From Gammaproteobacteria bacterium (GTDB taxonomy: Bacteria; Pseudomonadota; Gammaproteobacteria; Xanthomonadales; SZUA-5), in NCBI GenBank assembly GCA_030430155.1, contig JAUIFV010000002.1:33378-97377 (forward strand): a DNA stretch of 64,000 nucleotides, written 5' to 3'. Positions 27,801 to 36,483 of this stretch are shown one piece after another (within the stretch, counting starts at the first letter, position 1; the number at the start of each line of letters is the position of its first letter). Made by a program: the position numbers and the translations under genes. A model generated the notes under the pieces. That model had not been told where the DNA came from. It did no database searches and saw only the letters and a program-made list of their open reading frames with translations.

Positions 27801-29000
27801 CATCGCCTCCATGCGCAAAGACTCCTCGCCTTGCGGCTTGAGCCGCACGATGACCTGCTGATAGCCCACGGTGCCACGCGCGAGCACGCCGTAGGCGCTG
27901 GGCAGCAGCGCGGTGCTGACCAAGACCAGACCAACCAGAATAGGCTCAACCAGATTGCGGCTGGCGTTGAAATAGGCCAGCCAGGGGCGTTTCAGTCTGG
28001 CTCGGTTGATCAGGGCAGCCGAACCGTTGCGTCTTTCACGCCTCAGCGCCAGGAGCAGTCGTTCTTTGACCGCGCGGCAGCCGTATTTGGGGATGATATG
28101 CGCGCTGTCTTCCAGCCAGCTGCGCCAGCGGCGCATGGTGATAACCAGCGGAAAAGCAAACAGCGTGATCGCGAAAAGCAGTCCGAAGGCGTCGCGGGCG
28201 CGCTGTTGGGCGGCCACAGTACGGCGCACGGGAAAGCCGTATTGATCCTTGTCGACAGCCGCCGTGCGCTGAGAATGGCTGTCACGACCCGCGGCCATCT
28301 CCCAGCGATCCGGCGGGCCATCAACGACCGGGTCCAGGCCACAGAACCAGCCGGTGACATTGCCATCGCACACCCACCAAGGCCAGACCTTGTAGGTGAG
28401 CCTTTCGATCGCCTCCTGCTCCAGCAGCGGCGACCAGTCGGGATGTGAGCGCACCGCGCGCACCACGGCCTGTGCCTGAGCCAGGTAGGCGCGATTGCCG
28501 GCCGATGTGGAAAGCGTATTGGTGTAGACCAGCGCACCGACCAAGCTGACCAGCACCAGCCCGACCGATACCTGCGCCAGCATCAGCGCCAGCGGCAGCA
28601 GCACGACGCCGCCCACCGGATGGCGATCACGCGAGGCCCAGGCCAGGACGCCAAGCCCCAGCAGCGCACCAAACCACACGATATAGCTCTTGGCCGAAGC
28701 GAGGCTGTCCATGATCGCCCGCGCGCCCAGTTCAGCCAGTTCGTACATGTCCGCGCTCAGCTGCGGCAGGCCGGTGAACTGCAGCAGCGCTGACTCGGAA
28801 AAGAATCCGTAGAGCATCAGCGCGACGGCCACCGCCGAAGCGCTTAAGAAAAAGCGCCCGGCCCAGCCGAAGGTGGTCATGAAGTCGGCCTGGCCCCTGG
28901 TCGCCGGAGCGACGGCACCGCGTTTGGCGCTGCGCTTCGGCGGCGCACCCTGTTCGTCCCCTGCGTTCGATTCGACGACGCCTTGCTGCTCTTCGCTCAT
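24807..29000 (-). CDS. Giant membrane protein with HEAT-like helical solenoid, patatin-linked
   Basis: The ATG complementary to 28998-29000 gives 1397 residues. About five membrane helices occupy the first 430 residues (for example the run F-L-S-A-S-A-V-A-V-A-L-M-L-Y-G and a later L-V-G-L-V-L-V-S-T-A-L-L). A disordered, Asp/Gly-rich stretch follows near residues 480-520. The remaining 850 residues are rich in leucine/alanine helices in pairs that resemble HEAT-type alpha-solenoid repeats. No enzymatic motif is seen. It sits between an SGNH hydrolase gene (37 bases upstream) and the patatin gene (4-base overlap). A sensor or scaffold for the phospholipase is a reasonable inference, not shown. 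Confidence 0.75.
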   Translation of the reverse strand: MSEEQQGVVESNAGDEQGAPPKRSAKRGAVAPATRGQADFMTTFGWAGRFFLSASAVAVALMLYGFFSESALLQFTGLPQLSADMYELAELGARAIMDSLASAKSYIVWFGALLGLGVLAWASRDRHPVGGVVLLPLALMLAQVSVGLVLVSLVGALVYTNTLSTSAGNRAYLAQAQAVVRAVRSHPDWSPLLEQEAIERLTYKVWPWWVCDGNVTGWFCGLDPVVDGPPDRWEMAAGRDSHSQRTAAVDKDQYGFPVRRTVAAQQRARDAFGLLFAITLFAFPLVITMRRWRSWLEDSAHIIPKYGCRAVKERLLLALRRERRNGSAALINRARLKRPWLAYFNASRNLVEPILVGLVLVSTALLPSAYGVLARGTVGYQQVIVRLKPQGEESLRMEAMRNANAGQGSTLEHSTLASGCGASSYALGSEMRAALVVPAGSDPNGDNPGNRGNTSAADAATEQAAARGQDSNDGPAPDDPNDDGGSDHGKGNGQLEPTGGSQPWGCDVEDLYRLDQAIDRYREHWRAVIQADDRELQSRLAVFEQSVQALFARVGEMGCTEAYRQLWLLAPTPDEAGAMPDLADAYWDSWRQHDRYSPVRFGYLLAYPRGSSSDILRIFTPLALNGRDHRIEAQIEEIPRECVAAIDLRSDERRRAVEETMDMLVANPNSDVVPQLWRYPTPHALDGLVSLAQAEYVAMPRKLLLITQIGTLLRVIASEHPSNHAALHVLIGMVDAGLPGQGPQDDKGGASDRGRRAGDASAGRVGQARAAASALRLSANPYAGVLVSRLLEERARSDGPTDWSAALGEVAGDLTTTAGFLANDLAKALRRDPPAASCLVESPGSDCDNTPVVALQRLDRFLGEVAASSTANHSQRLAACTALGLSGSSTALDQVRALVRQFAASPNPSWLLFETCLQRMPSVLNAQDRRLLRELARGRRYSSLDNASSAADPSMPDSLRTTALGELYEASLEAEDELIFELLWDPSRAVVERAALLAEDVDPTRLGNRLAECGLVEAPDARSIACLHALLLLDEREDGDSGLTQRVSGLITQWRERAQLAEDQAQADLIARATSTACEVMVEFRSRKGIEARLWLERNADCALQQMQAAASATRRERWEAHREAFLRLPHGSDSAAGEARIKSLDRAARAGQVAEFAAALESAGTDDEVVSTLTALFDVGAASAGIPAPIRVLAYEHLAGTIAERIHTQTVDLYINEIHSPRLVLASAQYLENGPFDTAAEALLNCAEDVQRPYPNRLRCVMGLPLLQEGQIGGPSFAARLQGLAARPPSPPPELDTAEQSQLWQRSVARAQAEYLARGLDLQIDGSVLELQPIAAEGEDVIRWLLHVQQLSEFLRGRIADFDADPAFEVQSIDEFISNTKDTLALYRALLQGEGS

Positions 29001-29037
29001 GGCCTCCCCCAAAAAGCCTGCTCTCCGTTGACCCTGC

Positions 29038-29934
29038 TTAGGCAACAGCTCCCTGCTTGATGGGCGGCAAGGCGGCGGCGATGACCTTATTCAGTCTCGG
29101 CGCCAGGGTGGCGAATCCGGATTCGGTCGGGTGAATCTCGTCGTTCCAGAACTCATCCGTAGCGGCCTCAGCGACAGTGCTGAAATCGGCAAAATCAAAC
29201 AGCGTGCTGTGGGCGTCGCGCAGCGGATTGAGCACCTGGTCTCGAAAGCCTTCAACCAGCAGCATCTGAGCGAACTCACGGCCAGCCTGCTTGTTTTCCA
29301 GCAGGCGCTCCATGACGTTCCACAGCCACGGCCCCACGTCGCCCTTGACAAAAGCGATCAATCCCACGTTCCTGACCGTCAGTTCGGCCTTGGCACCGAT
29401 CCGCTTCAGCGGCGCATAGCCGTGCCCGACGACGCGGAAATGCGGCCGCTCCTTTTGCACCTCGGCAGCCATTTCGAGCATGGCCTGGTAGCGCTCCAGC
29501 AATCCGCCGTCCTCGCTGCGATTGCTAAAGATGCCAAAGCGCACCACCTTGTCGAAGGCTTGGCGCGGGGAAAGTGGACCGTTCTCGGCGGCAAACACCT
29601 TCTCCAGTCTCCGCGAGAGGCTGTCGTTGCCTCCGGCGCTGACGACCAGCACGTCAAATGGATAAGCGATCAGGCGCTTTCGCAGCGATTTCAATTGCGA
29701 TTCGGAGAACAGCTGTGCGGCCAGACCTCCCGGCTTTCCGGCAACGAAGCCCAATCCGTCGACGCTTCGGGCGCTCTGCTTGGCCAGGTTGGGATACAGC
29801 GGGGTGGAAAACCAGGAGTCGCCAAGGTAGGCGATTGCCGGTCGGGTCTGCAGAAACTCGTTTATGTAGCGGCGCTGTTGCGCGCGACGACCGATCACTT
29901 CACGCCAATTACTCCATTGCGAAATCAACTCCAT
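29038..29934 (-). CDS. SGNH/GDSL hydrolase, module A
   Basis: A 298-residue protein without a signal peptide. The SGNH blocks are clear: Ser40 in G-D-S-W-F, the oxyanion Gly in block II, Asn in A-G-G-N-D-S-L, and Asp/His in D-E-I-H-P-T-E-S-G near the C-terminus. It is a close paralogue of the gene at 43443-44342; both share F-D-V-L-V-V-S-A-G-G-N-D and F-R-V-V-G-H-G-Y-A-P-L-K. In both places it is the first gene before a membrane patatin. Family members cleave ester or acyl bonds in lipids or glycans; cytoplasmic location suggests a lipid or small-ester substrate. Confidence 0.88.
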   Translation of the reverse strand: MELISQWSNWREVIGRRAQQRRYINEFLQTRPAIAYLGDSWFSTPLYPNLAKQSARSVDGLGFVAGKPGGLAAQLFSESQLKSLRKRLIAYPFDVLVVSAGGNDSLSRRLEKVFAAENGPLSPRQAFDKVVRFGIFSNRSEDGGLLERYQAMLEMAAEVQKERPHFRVVGHGYAPLKRIGAKAELTVRNVGLIAFVKGDVGPWLWNVMERLLENKQAGREFAQMLLVEGFRDQVLNPLRDAHSTLFDFADFSTVAEAATDEFWNDEIHPTESGFATLAPRLNKVIAAALPPIKQGAVA

Positions 29935-30025
29935 CGTTTGGCTCCCGTTTGTTGCTCATCCGGTGAACGTCGCCGCACGCGGTGCGCAACGAAGCGCTCA
30001 TTGAGATCAGTGTTGCCGGCAAGTG

Positions 30026-30078
30026 ATTCCTCTCACCCGTAGCGACAAGCGGCAATAGGCCATCGCAGTGAGAGGAAT
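30026..30078. promoter_or_regulatory. Inverted repeat in the divergent spacer before the CHAP-like gene
   Basis: ATTCCTCTCAC (30026-30036) and its exact complement GTGAGAGGAAT (30068-30078) flank a 31-base loop in the 235-base spacer between the divergent SGNH and CHAP-like genes. It could be an operator or a stem in either 5' leader. No partner copy was seen. Confidence 0.5.
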
Positions 30079-30169
30079 GGGTAGGTGGGCACACCATTAG
30101 GTGTACGGGCATGTCGCCGGATGAGTTTGGCAACCGCAAGCCTGCACTCCCCACCAAAGGAATCAGACC

Positions 30170-30703
30170 ATGAAGGAATTGATCGATAGCCTGCTCGCCA
30201 TTGCTGAAGAGGAGGTGGGACAAACCGAGGAAGGGATCAATGCCGGGGCGCGGATCGTTGAGTATCAGGGCGCGACCTGGCTGCCGCCCGGTCCCTGGCC
30301 CTGGTGCGCCGCCTTTACCGCTTGGGTGCTGCGGGAGTGGCTGGAGAAGGACGAGGTGCGCGCGGCTGTCGGTGAATACTTCGACCGCCCCAAGCTGACG
30401 CTGGCCCAGGTCGAGCGGGTGCGCTGCCGCGACGCCAGGGCCTTCGGCTGGGAGTCCTGGGCGCAGCAGTGGAAGCTGCAGCTACTGGACGAAAGCCAAC
30501 TAGCCAGGCGTGGCGACTTCGTCACCTTTGACTTCTCCCATATCGGCATCGTGCGGGCCGATCAGCGCCCTGGCCAGGCCGTGCAGACCATTGAAGGCAA
30601 CACCAACGCCGCTGGCAGTCGCGACAGCCTCAGCGGTGACGGGGTTATGCGCAAAACGCGTGCACCGTCGCTGGTGCAGCGCTACATCCGCATTTTCCGC
30701 TAG
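30170..30703 (+). CDS. CHAP/NlpC-P60-like cysteine peptidase
   Basis: A 177-residue protein with the papain-like CHAP order: Cys46 in P-W-P-W-C-A-A-F, His124 in F-S-H-I-G-I-V, followed by E-G-N-T-N, a pattern typical of peptidoglycan amidases/endopeptidases and of phage-like TIGR02594 relatives. No signal peptide is seen, so export would need another route, or the substrate is not peptidoglycan. The ribosome-binding site AAAGGAA precedes the ATG. A lipoprotein gene follows 57 bases downstream on the same strand. The pair could be an effector with a cell-envelope partner; that is speculative. Confidence 0.8.
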   Translation: MKELIDSLLAIAEEEVGQTEEGINAGARIVEYQGATWLPPGPWPWCAAFTAWVLREWLEKDEVRAAVGEYFDRPKLTLAQVERVRCRDARAFGWESWAQQWKLQLLDESQLARRGDFVTFDFSHIGIVRADQRPGQAVQTIEGNTNAAGSRDSLSGDGVMRKTRAPSLVQRYIRIFR

Positions 30704-30760
30704 GCGCAGCGAGCGCGCGCCCGGCGGCGAACCCAATGCGCTTCGGACAGGGGAACAACG

Positions 30761-32317
30761 ATGCTTAGAACAATCCTGATGCTGTTGATGATTACCCTCC
30801 TGGTGACCGCCTGTGGGCATACCCGGCACGGCACCCGCGCTCATGTCTATGAGCAAACTGCCCCATCGCCGGCGGACGATTCCGCCAGCCGATGGCACCG
30901 GCCCCGCGATACCGAAACCGGCGCGCAGTATGGTCAGAATGTGGTCTTCGTCAGCAACGACAGCAAATTCAGCATCCAGCTTGGCCGCGTCAACCCGGGC
31001 GAGCTGTTGCGGCAAACGCCAATCGACTCGGCCACTGGTAATGGCCCGTCATTGCGCGGGATCTCACGTGTTGAGAAAGACAATCTGATCGACAAGGAGC
31101 TGTGGATATTGACCACGATCTCCTCGCTCAACCCGGACGATCCTTTGGAGCTTCGCGGCAAGAAATACTTCAAGAGCTCGGTCCTGCATCTGGACAGCAT
31201 GGACCATTCGCTGATTCCGCTGGACGAGGCCGAGCGGGTGCTGTTTACCCATGAATCCGATACCTCTTACCGGGTCGAGATCCGCATCTTTGAAGTCGAT
31301 GGCGCGCTGCTGAAAAGGGAGATCGCTCTGGCCGCCGAGGACCCTGGTCTAGTGGAGGTGGTGGAAGCGGGAGCCAAGACCGTGCTTGGGACGTTGGGCT
31401 CGGCCATCGGACCGACGGTCTCAAACGCCTTCAAGCGCTATCGCGACCAGCCGCTGGCCATGGAAAGGCTGCTGCTGGCCAGCGGTGCGGTGGAGGAGTT
31501 TAGCGGGCGCTTCGTGGTCGTTCGGCGCGGCAAATTCGCCGAGAACGCCGATCTGAAGCCGATCCGTCGTCAAATGCTGATGTTGGTCGATCGCTACAAG
31601 GGCCACTCCGCACCCTTTGACGAATCGCAGCGCAAGGCGAGCTTGAGCGCGCTGCGGATGAGTCAGCTGTGCGTCAAGAGCAACGAGAAGGGCCCGGGAA
31701 CCAGCGTCAGCGAATGCAGCGGAGACGCCACCAGCTACGCCTTCGTCGAGTTCAACGTGGACGAGATCGCCAACCCCACGCAGGTCGGCGACACCGGACT
31801 GATCGCAATGTCGGCCAGTGATGTTCAAGCGGCGATCAAGACGGAGCGGAAAGAACAGGAAGCGGCAGTGAACGAATTCATCGGCAACAAGCTGGCGCTG
31901 GAGGTCGCTGCGCAATTCGCCAAGGCCCGTTGCAGCGATAGCGAAGGCAGCACATGCCGTGACCTGGACGCCAGGGTGCGTGGACTGAGAGAGATCGCTA
32001 ACACTTCAGGGCCAGTCGGAGCGAGCGATGAGAAGAACAAGGCGTCGTCTGTGGATGACAAACTTGCCGAGCTGCGTCAATTGGAAACCAATCGACATAC
32101 CGAGCATCTGATGAACTTCGTCTCGGAGAAATGTGTCGAGAACACGGAGCTGCGACGTCAAATTGACAGCGCGATTAGGCGCGCAGGCTCGACCAGCATC
32201 ACCGGTTCGGCCTTCCATCAGCAATTCTGCACGGATCTGTACTCGATCAAGGATCGCAGCCTGCGCCTGCAGCAGCTCAAACAGGTACTCCAGCTGATCC
32301 AGCGCCCGAACGACTAG
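30761..32317 (+). CDS. Large lipoprotein of unknown function
   Basis: A 518-residue protein with a type II leader and lipobox L-V-T-A-C (Cys18 to be acylated). The rest is a soluble mix of beta-rich sequence (residues 60-280) and a charged, helical second half with four cysteines. I recognise no domain. Residue +2 after the cysteine is Gly, not Asp, so sorting to the outer membrane is likely by the usual rule. It is cotranscribed with the CHAP-like gene and convergent with the CHAT gene, 41 bases away. Confidence 0.8.
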   Translation: MLRTILMLLMITLLVTACGHTRHGTRAHVYEQTAPSPADDSASRWHRPRDTETGAQYGQNVVFVSNDSKFSIQLGRVNPGELLRQTPIDSATGNGPSLRGISRVEKDNLIDKELWILTTISSLNPDDPLELRGKKYFKSSVLHLDSMDHSLIPLDEAERVLFTHESDTSYRVEIRIFEVDGALLKREIALAAEDPGLVEVVEAGAKTVLGTLGSAIGPTVSNAFKRYRDQPLAMERLLLASGAVEEFSGRFVVVRRGKFAENADLKPIRRQMLMLVDRYKGHSAPFDESQRKASLSALRMSQLCVKSNEKGPGTSVSECSGDATSYAFVEFNVDEIANPTQVGDTGLIAMSASDVQAAIKTERKEQEAAVNEFIGNKLALEVAAQFAKARCSDSEGSTCRDLDARVRGLREIANTSGPVGASDEKNKASSVDDKLAELRQLETNRHTEHLMNFVSEKCVENTELRRQIDSAIRRAGSTSITGSAFHQQFCTDLYSIKDRSLRLQQLKQVLQLIQRPND

Positions 32318-32358
32318 CCCGGCGCGCGCGAGCGACACCGGCGCCTACCGGGCGCCGA

Positions 32359-35319
32359 TCACTCAGACTCGCCGCCCGGCCTCCGCACACGATCCAACCG
32401 ATACCCCGCCCAATAAAACGGGTGTTGATAGCGACCTGAGCCGAGCAACTCGAGCTGAGCCAGACGCAGGGCGGAGGGCAGGTCTACGGTGTCGATGAGG
32501 GCGCCGTAGAAGCGCAGGGAAACGGCGGCGGCGGCGCTGTCGCTGGTGGCCCAGAGGGTGGAAACGACGGCGGGTACGCCGGCGGCGTGGAATTCGCGAG
32601 CGAAGCCGAGAGCGCCGGCGGCGTCGTGCAGCGGGCTGACGCCGGTGCCGCAGCCGTTGAGCACCACCAGCCGGGTGTCCGAGCGCACCTCGCGCAGGCG
32701 ACTGAAGTGCAGATAGCCGGACTCCTGCCCGTCCTCGGCTGCCAGCCACAGGCCGCCGCGCTCGGGACGGACGAAATCGAAACTGCCGTGACCGGAGTAG
32801 TGCACCACGTCGGTCGAGGCCGCGAGGCTGGCCAGGAATCGGCTGGCGGTGACCTCGGGCCCGTGCAGCGGCGTCGCGGCGAAGGGCAACAGTCGGGCCA
32901 GCTGCGCGGCCTCCACGCGTGCGTGCGGAAGTGCGCCCAGCGGCTGATCGAATCCTGGCAGATCGGTTTGCGGATCGGCGAAGATGCTGATAGAGGCAAT
33001 GGGCGCTGCTGCCGCCGCCAGCGCCATGCTGGCCAGCGAAGGCGCGTACTCCAGCGGCGCATCCTCGATCAGATTGCGCCCCTGTGCCGTCTTCAGCGCG
33101 GCAAAGGGAATGGACCAAAGCTGCTTGTCGGCGATGATCACGACCCGGCTCGCTGCGGACGCGTTGAAATCAACCAGCAGCGCACGACCCAGTTCGCTGG
33201 CGATAGCCGCGCTGCCCTGGCTGTGCGGGTCGCTCAATGCGCGCCTGAACCGTTCGACCAGCCCATCCAGCTCGGCACTGCGGGCGATGCGGACGTAGGA
33301 GTAGGTGTCGCCCTGCAGTATCCAGCGATGGACGGCGCGCTTGGTGACGTAGTAGCGCAGCGCAGCGATACCTTCGGGCAGCGACGATGGGAACTGCGCT
33401 CCGAATCTGCTCGCGTCTGCATCTGCTGGAGCGCCCTTTCTGTCGAACGCGGACAGGCGGGTGATCAGGACGTGGATCTCCTCCAGCAGCCGCTGTTGCT
33501 GCTGCGCCGGGGCGACGGCCAGCCTTTCGCGCAGCAATCGCAAGGCGCGCTTAAGCTCGCCGGCCGCCGGATCAGGATGATCCTCGCTGGTGTTGACCAA
33601 CGCTGCAGTTGCTTGCCGATCCAGGTCTCGTAGCAGTGGCAGATGGGTGCTGGTGGACGGCGCGCTCAGCGCCGCCAGATCCATCTGCAGCTCACTCAAT
33701 CGCCGACCCAGCAGACTCCAGGCGCGCTGCAGGTCCTCGCCGATGATTTGGGTACGCAGAGCGGCGATCAGTGTTTGGCAGCCGGCGATGTGCTCGCTCG
33801 CGCGCTGCGACTGACCGAGGTCAATGAGCAGATCGATGCGCGCCAGCCGGGTATCGATCTCTTCCACCAGATCGGCGTTTTGCTGCGCGATCTGCTCGGC
33901 GCTGGACAACGCCGCCAGCGCTGCCGAATGGTCCTGCTGCTGCACTGCCAGCAGGGCCTGGGCCCGCCACCAGGCATAGTCCAGTCGCGATCCGGGCTGC
34001 GCGAGCTGCCTGGCGCGCTGCAGCAGGGGCGCCGCCGTGCTGCTGGCCCTAGTTGCGGATATCGAAGCCGACTCGATCAGTGCCGCGGCAAGCACGGCGG
34101 GTGCAGGCGAATCGGAATTGATGACCTCCGCCAGCAGCGCCGTGGCCGCGTCAGTACTGCCCTGCTCGCGCTCGATGGAGGCTAGTGTCACCCGCGTGGC
34201 GTTGGCCTCGGCCAGATGAGCAACGCGCAGAAACAGATCCAGCGCTCGACCGGCCAGGGCCCGGGCGCGCGGCAACTCGCCCAGCGCCTGATAGGTCTGC
34301 GCCAGTCCGCGCCAGGCGCGACCCAGTCCTTCCGCTTCGTGGGCGGTGTCGGGCGTGTGCTCAACGAAGCTGTCAGCGGCGCTGAGGTAGTAGTCCAGCG
34401 CCTCGCGCAGTCGTCCGGTTTGCGCCAGCAGTCGCGCCAGCGCCAGCTGCGTATTGGCACGCAAGCGCAGTTCCACCACGCCCTGCGACAGGGCCAGGGC
34501 GTGGCGGAAGCGGGACTCGGCGCAGGCGGCGTCCAATTCCACGTAGCAGATCCCACCCAGGTTGTGGGCGATCTTGAAGGCCTCCACCGCATCGCCGATC
34601 TGCTCCCAGATCGCCCCGGCCGCTTGATAGTGCGCCGCGGCCTGGTCGATATGCCCGCTGCGGTGTGCAAGCAGTCCCAAACCGTTGCGGGTCAGCGCTC
34701 TCGCTCGGGCCAGCTGCGAGCGCTCGGCGAGGTCGGCGGCCCTCACAAAGGCCTCTTCGGCCTGCGCCAGCTGCGCTTGCACGAAGTGATTCTCAGCCAA
34801 ACGCAAGGTGCATACGGCGGCCGGATACCAGCTGCGCTCGGCCACCAGCATTGGCCCGGCGCGCTGCAGCAGCACAGTGGCCAGCGAACGCTGACCCAGC
34901 CCTGCTGCGGCGACGCCAGCCGCGCAATAGGCCAGTCCGGACTCCAGCGCTCTGGACTGCCATTGGAATAGCGCGCCAGCGGCGACGGCGCTCAGCAGGC
35001 GCCGCGTTGGTGTGGTCGATGCGGACAGTGTGTGGCGCAGCTGGTGCTCGGGCTGCAGCATCTTCGGCCACCGCCAGAATTGCCTATAGGCCGAACCCGC
35101 CTGCGGCGCTCGGGACGCCTGCAGCAGGCCGCCGGACCAGGGATCGACACGCGGGTCAGGGAGCAAATCACCGCTCGAGGGCGGGCGCGTTTCGTGCAGC
35201 TGCCACTGCGCCGACGGCAGCGCATCGCCTTCCCGGCCCGGCGTTGCCCCTGGCGGCTGCGCGACGGCGCTGGTCAAACAGAGGCTAAACAAGGCCACTA
35301 GCTGCCAAGTTCGAATCAA
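32359..35319 (-). CDS. Exported TPR-CHAT protein (caspase-like protease)
   Basis: A 986-residue protein with a Sec-type leader (W-Q-L-V-A-L-F-S-L-C-L-T-S-A-V-A-Q), tetratricopeptide-type helical repeats from about residue 100 to 560 (for example A-L-A-R-L-L-A-Q-T-G-R-L-R-E-A-L-D-Y-Y), and a C-terminal CHAT domain. The caspase-like dyad is intact: His844 in H-Y-S-G-H-G and Cys890 in L-N-G-C-G-T-G. CHAT proteases (separase/caspase clan) cut protein partners that are presented through the repeats. An exported form would act in the periplasm. The divergent neighbours are the small-protein/trypsin genes and, further on, an ECF sigma factor. Confidence 0.88.
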   Translation of the reverse strand: MIRTWQLVALFSLCLTSAVAQPPGATPGREGDALPSAQWQLHETRPPSSGDLLPDPRVDPWSGGLLQASRAPQAGSAYRQFWRWPKMLQPEHQLRHTLSASTTPTRRLLSAVAAGALFQWQSRALESGLAYCAAGVAAAGLGQRSLATVLLQRAGPMLVAERSWYPAAVCTLRLAENHFVQAQLAQAEEAFVRAADLAERSQLARARALTRNGLGLLAHRSGHIDQAAAHYQAAGAIWEQIGDAVEAFKIAHNLGGICYVELDAACAESRFRHALALSQGVVELRLRANTQLALARLLAQTGRLREALDYYLSAADSFVEHTPDTAHEAEGLGRAWRGLAQTYQALGELPRARALAGRALDLFLRVAHLAEANATRVTLASIEREQGSTDAATALLAEVINSDSPAPAVLAAALIESASISATRASSTAAPLLQRARQLAQPGSRLDYAWWRAQALLAVQQQDHSAALAALSSAEQIAQQNADLVEEIDTRLARIDLLIDLGQSQRASEHIAGCQTLIAALRTQIIGEDLQRAWSLLGRRLSELQMDLAALSAPSTSTHLPLLRDLDRQATAALVNTSEDHPDPAAGELKRALRLLRERLAVAPAQQQQRLLEEIHVLITRLSAFDRKGAPADADASRFGAQFPSSLPEGIAALRYYVTKRAVHRWILQGDTYSYVRIARSAELDGLVERFRRALSDPHSQGSAAIASELGRALLVDFNASAASRVVIIADKQLWSIPFAALKTAQGRNLIEDAPLEYAPSLASMALAAAAAPIASISIFADPQTDLPGFDQPLGALPHARVEAAQLARLLPFAATPLHGPEVTASRFLASLAASTDVVHYSGHGSFDFVRPERGGLWLAAEDGQESGYLHFSRLREVRSDTRLVVLNGCGTGVSPLHDAAGALGFAREFHAAGVPAVVSTLWATSDSAAAAVSLRFYGALIDTVDLPSALRLAQLELLGSGRYQHPFYWAGYRLDRVRRPGGESE

Positions 35320-35469
35320 CGGTCAGGGTTCCACCGAAGGTAGAGTAGAAAATAACATCGGGCCCGGTCTTGATCGGCGATGTTGATGCACTAGTGAGAG
35401 CAAGCCAGTACGAATTCAGCGCCGCAGTTGCGCTGAGGATCGAAATCAATCGCTAGCAATGGAGGGGTT

Positions 35470-35892
35470 ATGGCAGTTCACCATGGTGATGATATTCGAA
35501 CGTCGCGACTGGACGACTTTTGCGGCACCTGGAAAGTGTACGAAGTGAAGGTCGGGGGCCCGAAATCCGTCGCATCGCCGAGCGGTTTAGGTAAGAACGA
35601 GTTGGGAAAGTCGCTAACCATCAGCAAGCTGGACAAGTACAAGGTGCGCTGAAGCCTCCCCGCAGCAAACGGCATGTCCAGTGAATGGAAAGACCTCGAA
35701 CTTGAGTACAAACGCAACACCGACCGCGTTGCAGTGCTTCGTGGCGAATGGAAGAAGGGCAGAGTCATCACTGAGGTTGAGTTGATGCTTCTTGCTTTCG
35801 GCAATGAACGCGTCTTGCAATGTCGCTATCACAAAGTGAAGAAGGATCCAGCAGTGCTCTGGCACGACGGCATGTGGCACGCAACCGACTAG
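35470..35892 (+). pseudogene. Small WHDGMWH-family protein gene interrupted by an in-frame TGA
   Basis: From the ATG at 35470 (ribosome-binding site GGAGGGG at 35461) the frame reads about 60 codons to a TGA at 35650-35652, then continues open in the same frame to 35892. Both halves match the intact paralogue at 36043-36483: the first half shares L-D-D-F-C-x-x-W, the second E-L-M-L-x-x-F-G, L-Q-C-R-Y-H and W-H-D-G-M-W-H-A. So this is one gene of about 140 codons with a premature stop, not two genes. A translation restart at the ATG 35674 is possible. Function unknown. Confidence 0.75.
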
Positions 35893-35924
35893 CAATCCGA
35901 CCGTGCCTGGGCCACTACTACCAA

Positions 35925-35953
35925 GGTGGTGCGGACATACGGTTCGCACCACC
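35925..35953. terminator. Hairpin after the interrupted small gene
   Basis: GGTGGTGCG (35925-35933) pairs with CGCACCACC (35945-35953) around an 11-base loop, 32 bases after the stop of the interrupted gene and before the intact paralogue. There is no T-tract, so it may be a pause or message-end structure. Confidence 0.45.
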
Positions 35954-36042
35954 TGGACCGATCGCCCGCCTAGCTGAGAGCTTTCTGCCGCTCGCGACAC
36001 CCTTAAGGTGCAACAGCATTGTTGCCAGACTAAGGAGTAACG

Positions 36043-36483
36043 ATGTCGGACCCCATAGATCGGGTAATCACCCTGGATGACTTCTGCAAGATTTGGCGTG
36101 CGGAAGAGATCCATATTGGCGAGCCAAGAACCAGCGGACCCAACCTCGCCGCTTCACCCAAAGGCCCGGGTGAGGCAGAGATCGGCCGCTGCTTGGAGAT
36201 CGAGAAGGAAACAGATAGTCAGGCTCGCTGTCGAACCGACCGCATTCCACGGCGAATGTGCATGTCCATGCACTGGCATGACGCGAAGCTGACACTGGCC
36301 GACGCCGCGGGTATACCCGTGCTTCGCGGCAAGATCACCAAAGAGGACGGCGTGGAACACGACGTTGAGTTGATGCTGTTCCAGTTTGGCCCGTCGCAGC
36401 TGATTCTGCAGTGCCGCTACCACCAGCACCTGCACGATCGCGATGATCATTGGCACGATGGAATGTGGCATGCTCCAGATTAA
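36043..36483 (+). CDS. Small WHDGMWH-family protein upstream of trypsin gene
   Basis: A 146-residue soluble protein, no leader, with TAAGGAG before the ATG. Notable features are L-D-D-F-C near the N-terminus, a histidine-rich middle (M-H-W-H-D) and the C-terminal Q-C-R-Y-H ... W-H-D-G-M-W-H-A-P-D. I recognise no family. Its last 14 bases overlap the start of the trypsin-like gene, so expression is coupled; a diverged, broken copy lies just upstream. It may regulate, inhibit or be cut by the protease (inference from coupling). Confidence 0.8.
   Translation: MSDPIDRVITLDDFCKIWRAEEIHIGEPRTSGPNLAASPKGPGEAEIGRCLEIEKETDSQARCRTDRIPRRMCMSMHWHDAKLTLADAAGIPVLRGKITKEDGVEHDVELMLFQFGPSQLILQCRYHQHLHDRDDHWHDGMWHAPD

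Noticed and set aside
21286-29934. Module A considered as a CBASS-type (CapV patatin) defence operon
   Set aside because: No CD-NTase or cyclic-nucleotide sensor domain is present in the neighbouring genes.
35674-35892. Second half of the split small gene as an independent gene
   Set aside because: Same frame as the first half, and both align end to end with the intact paralogue.
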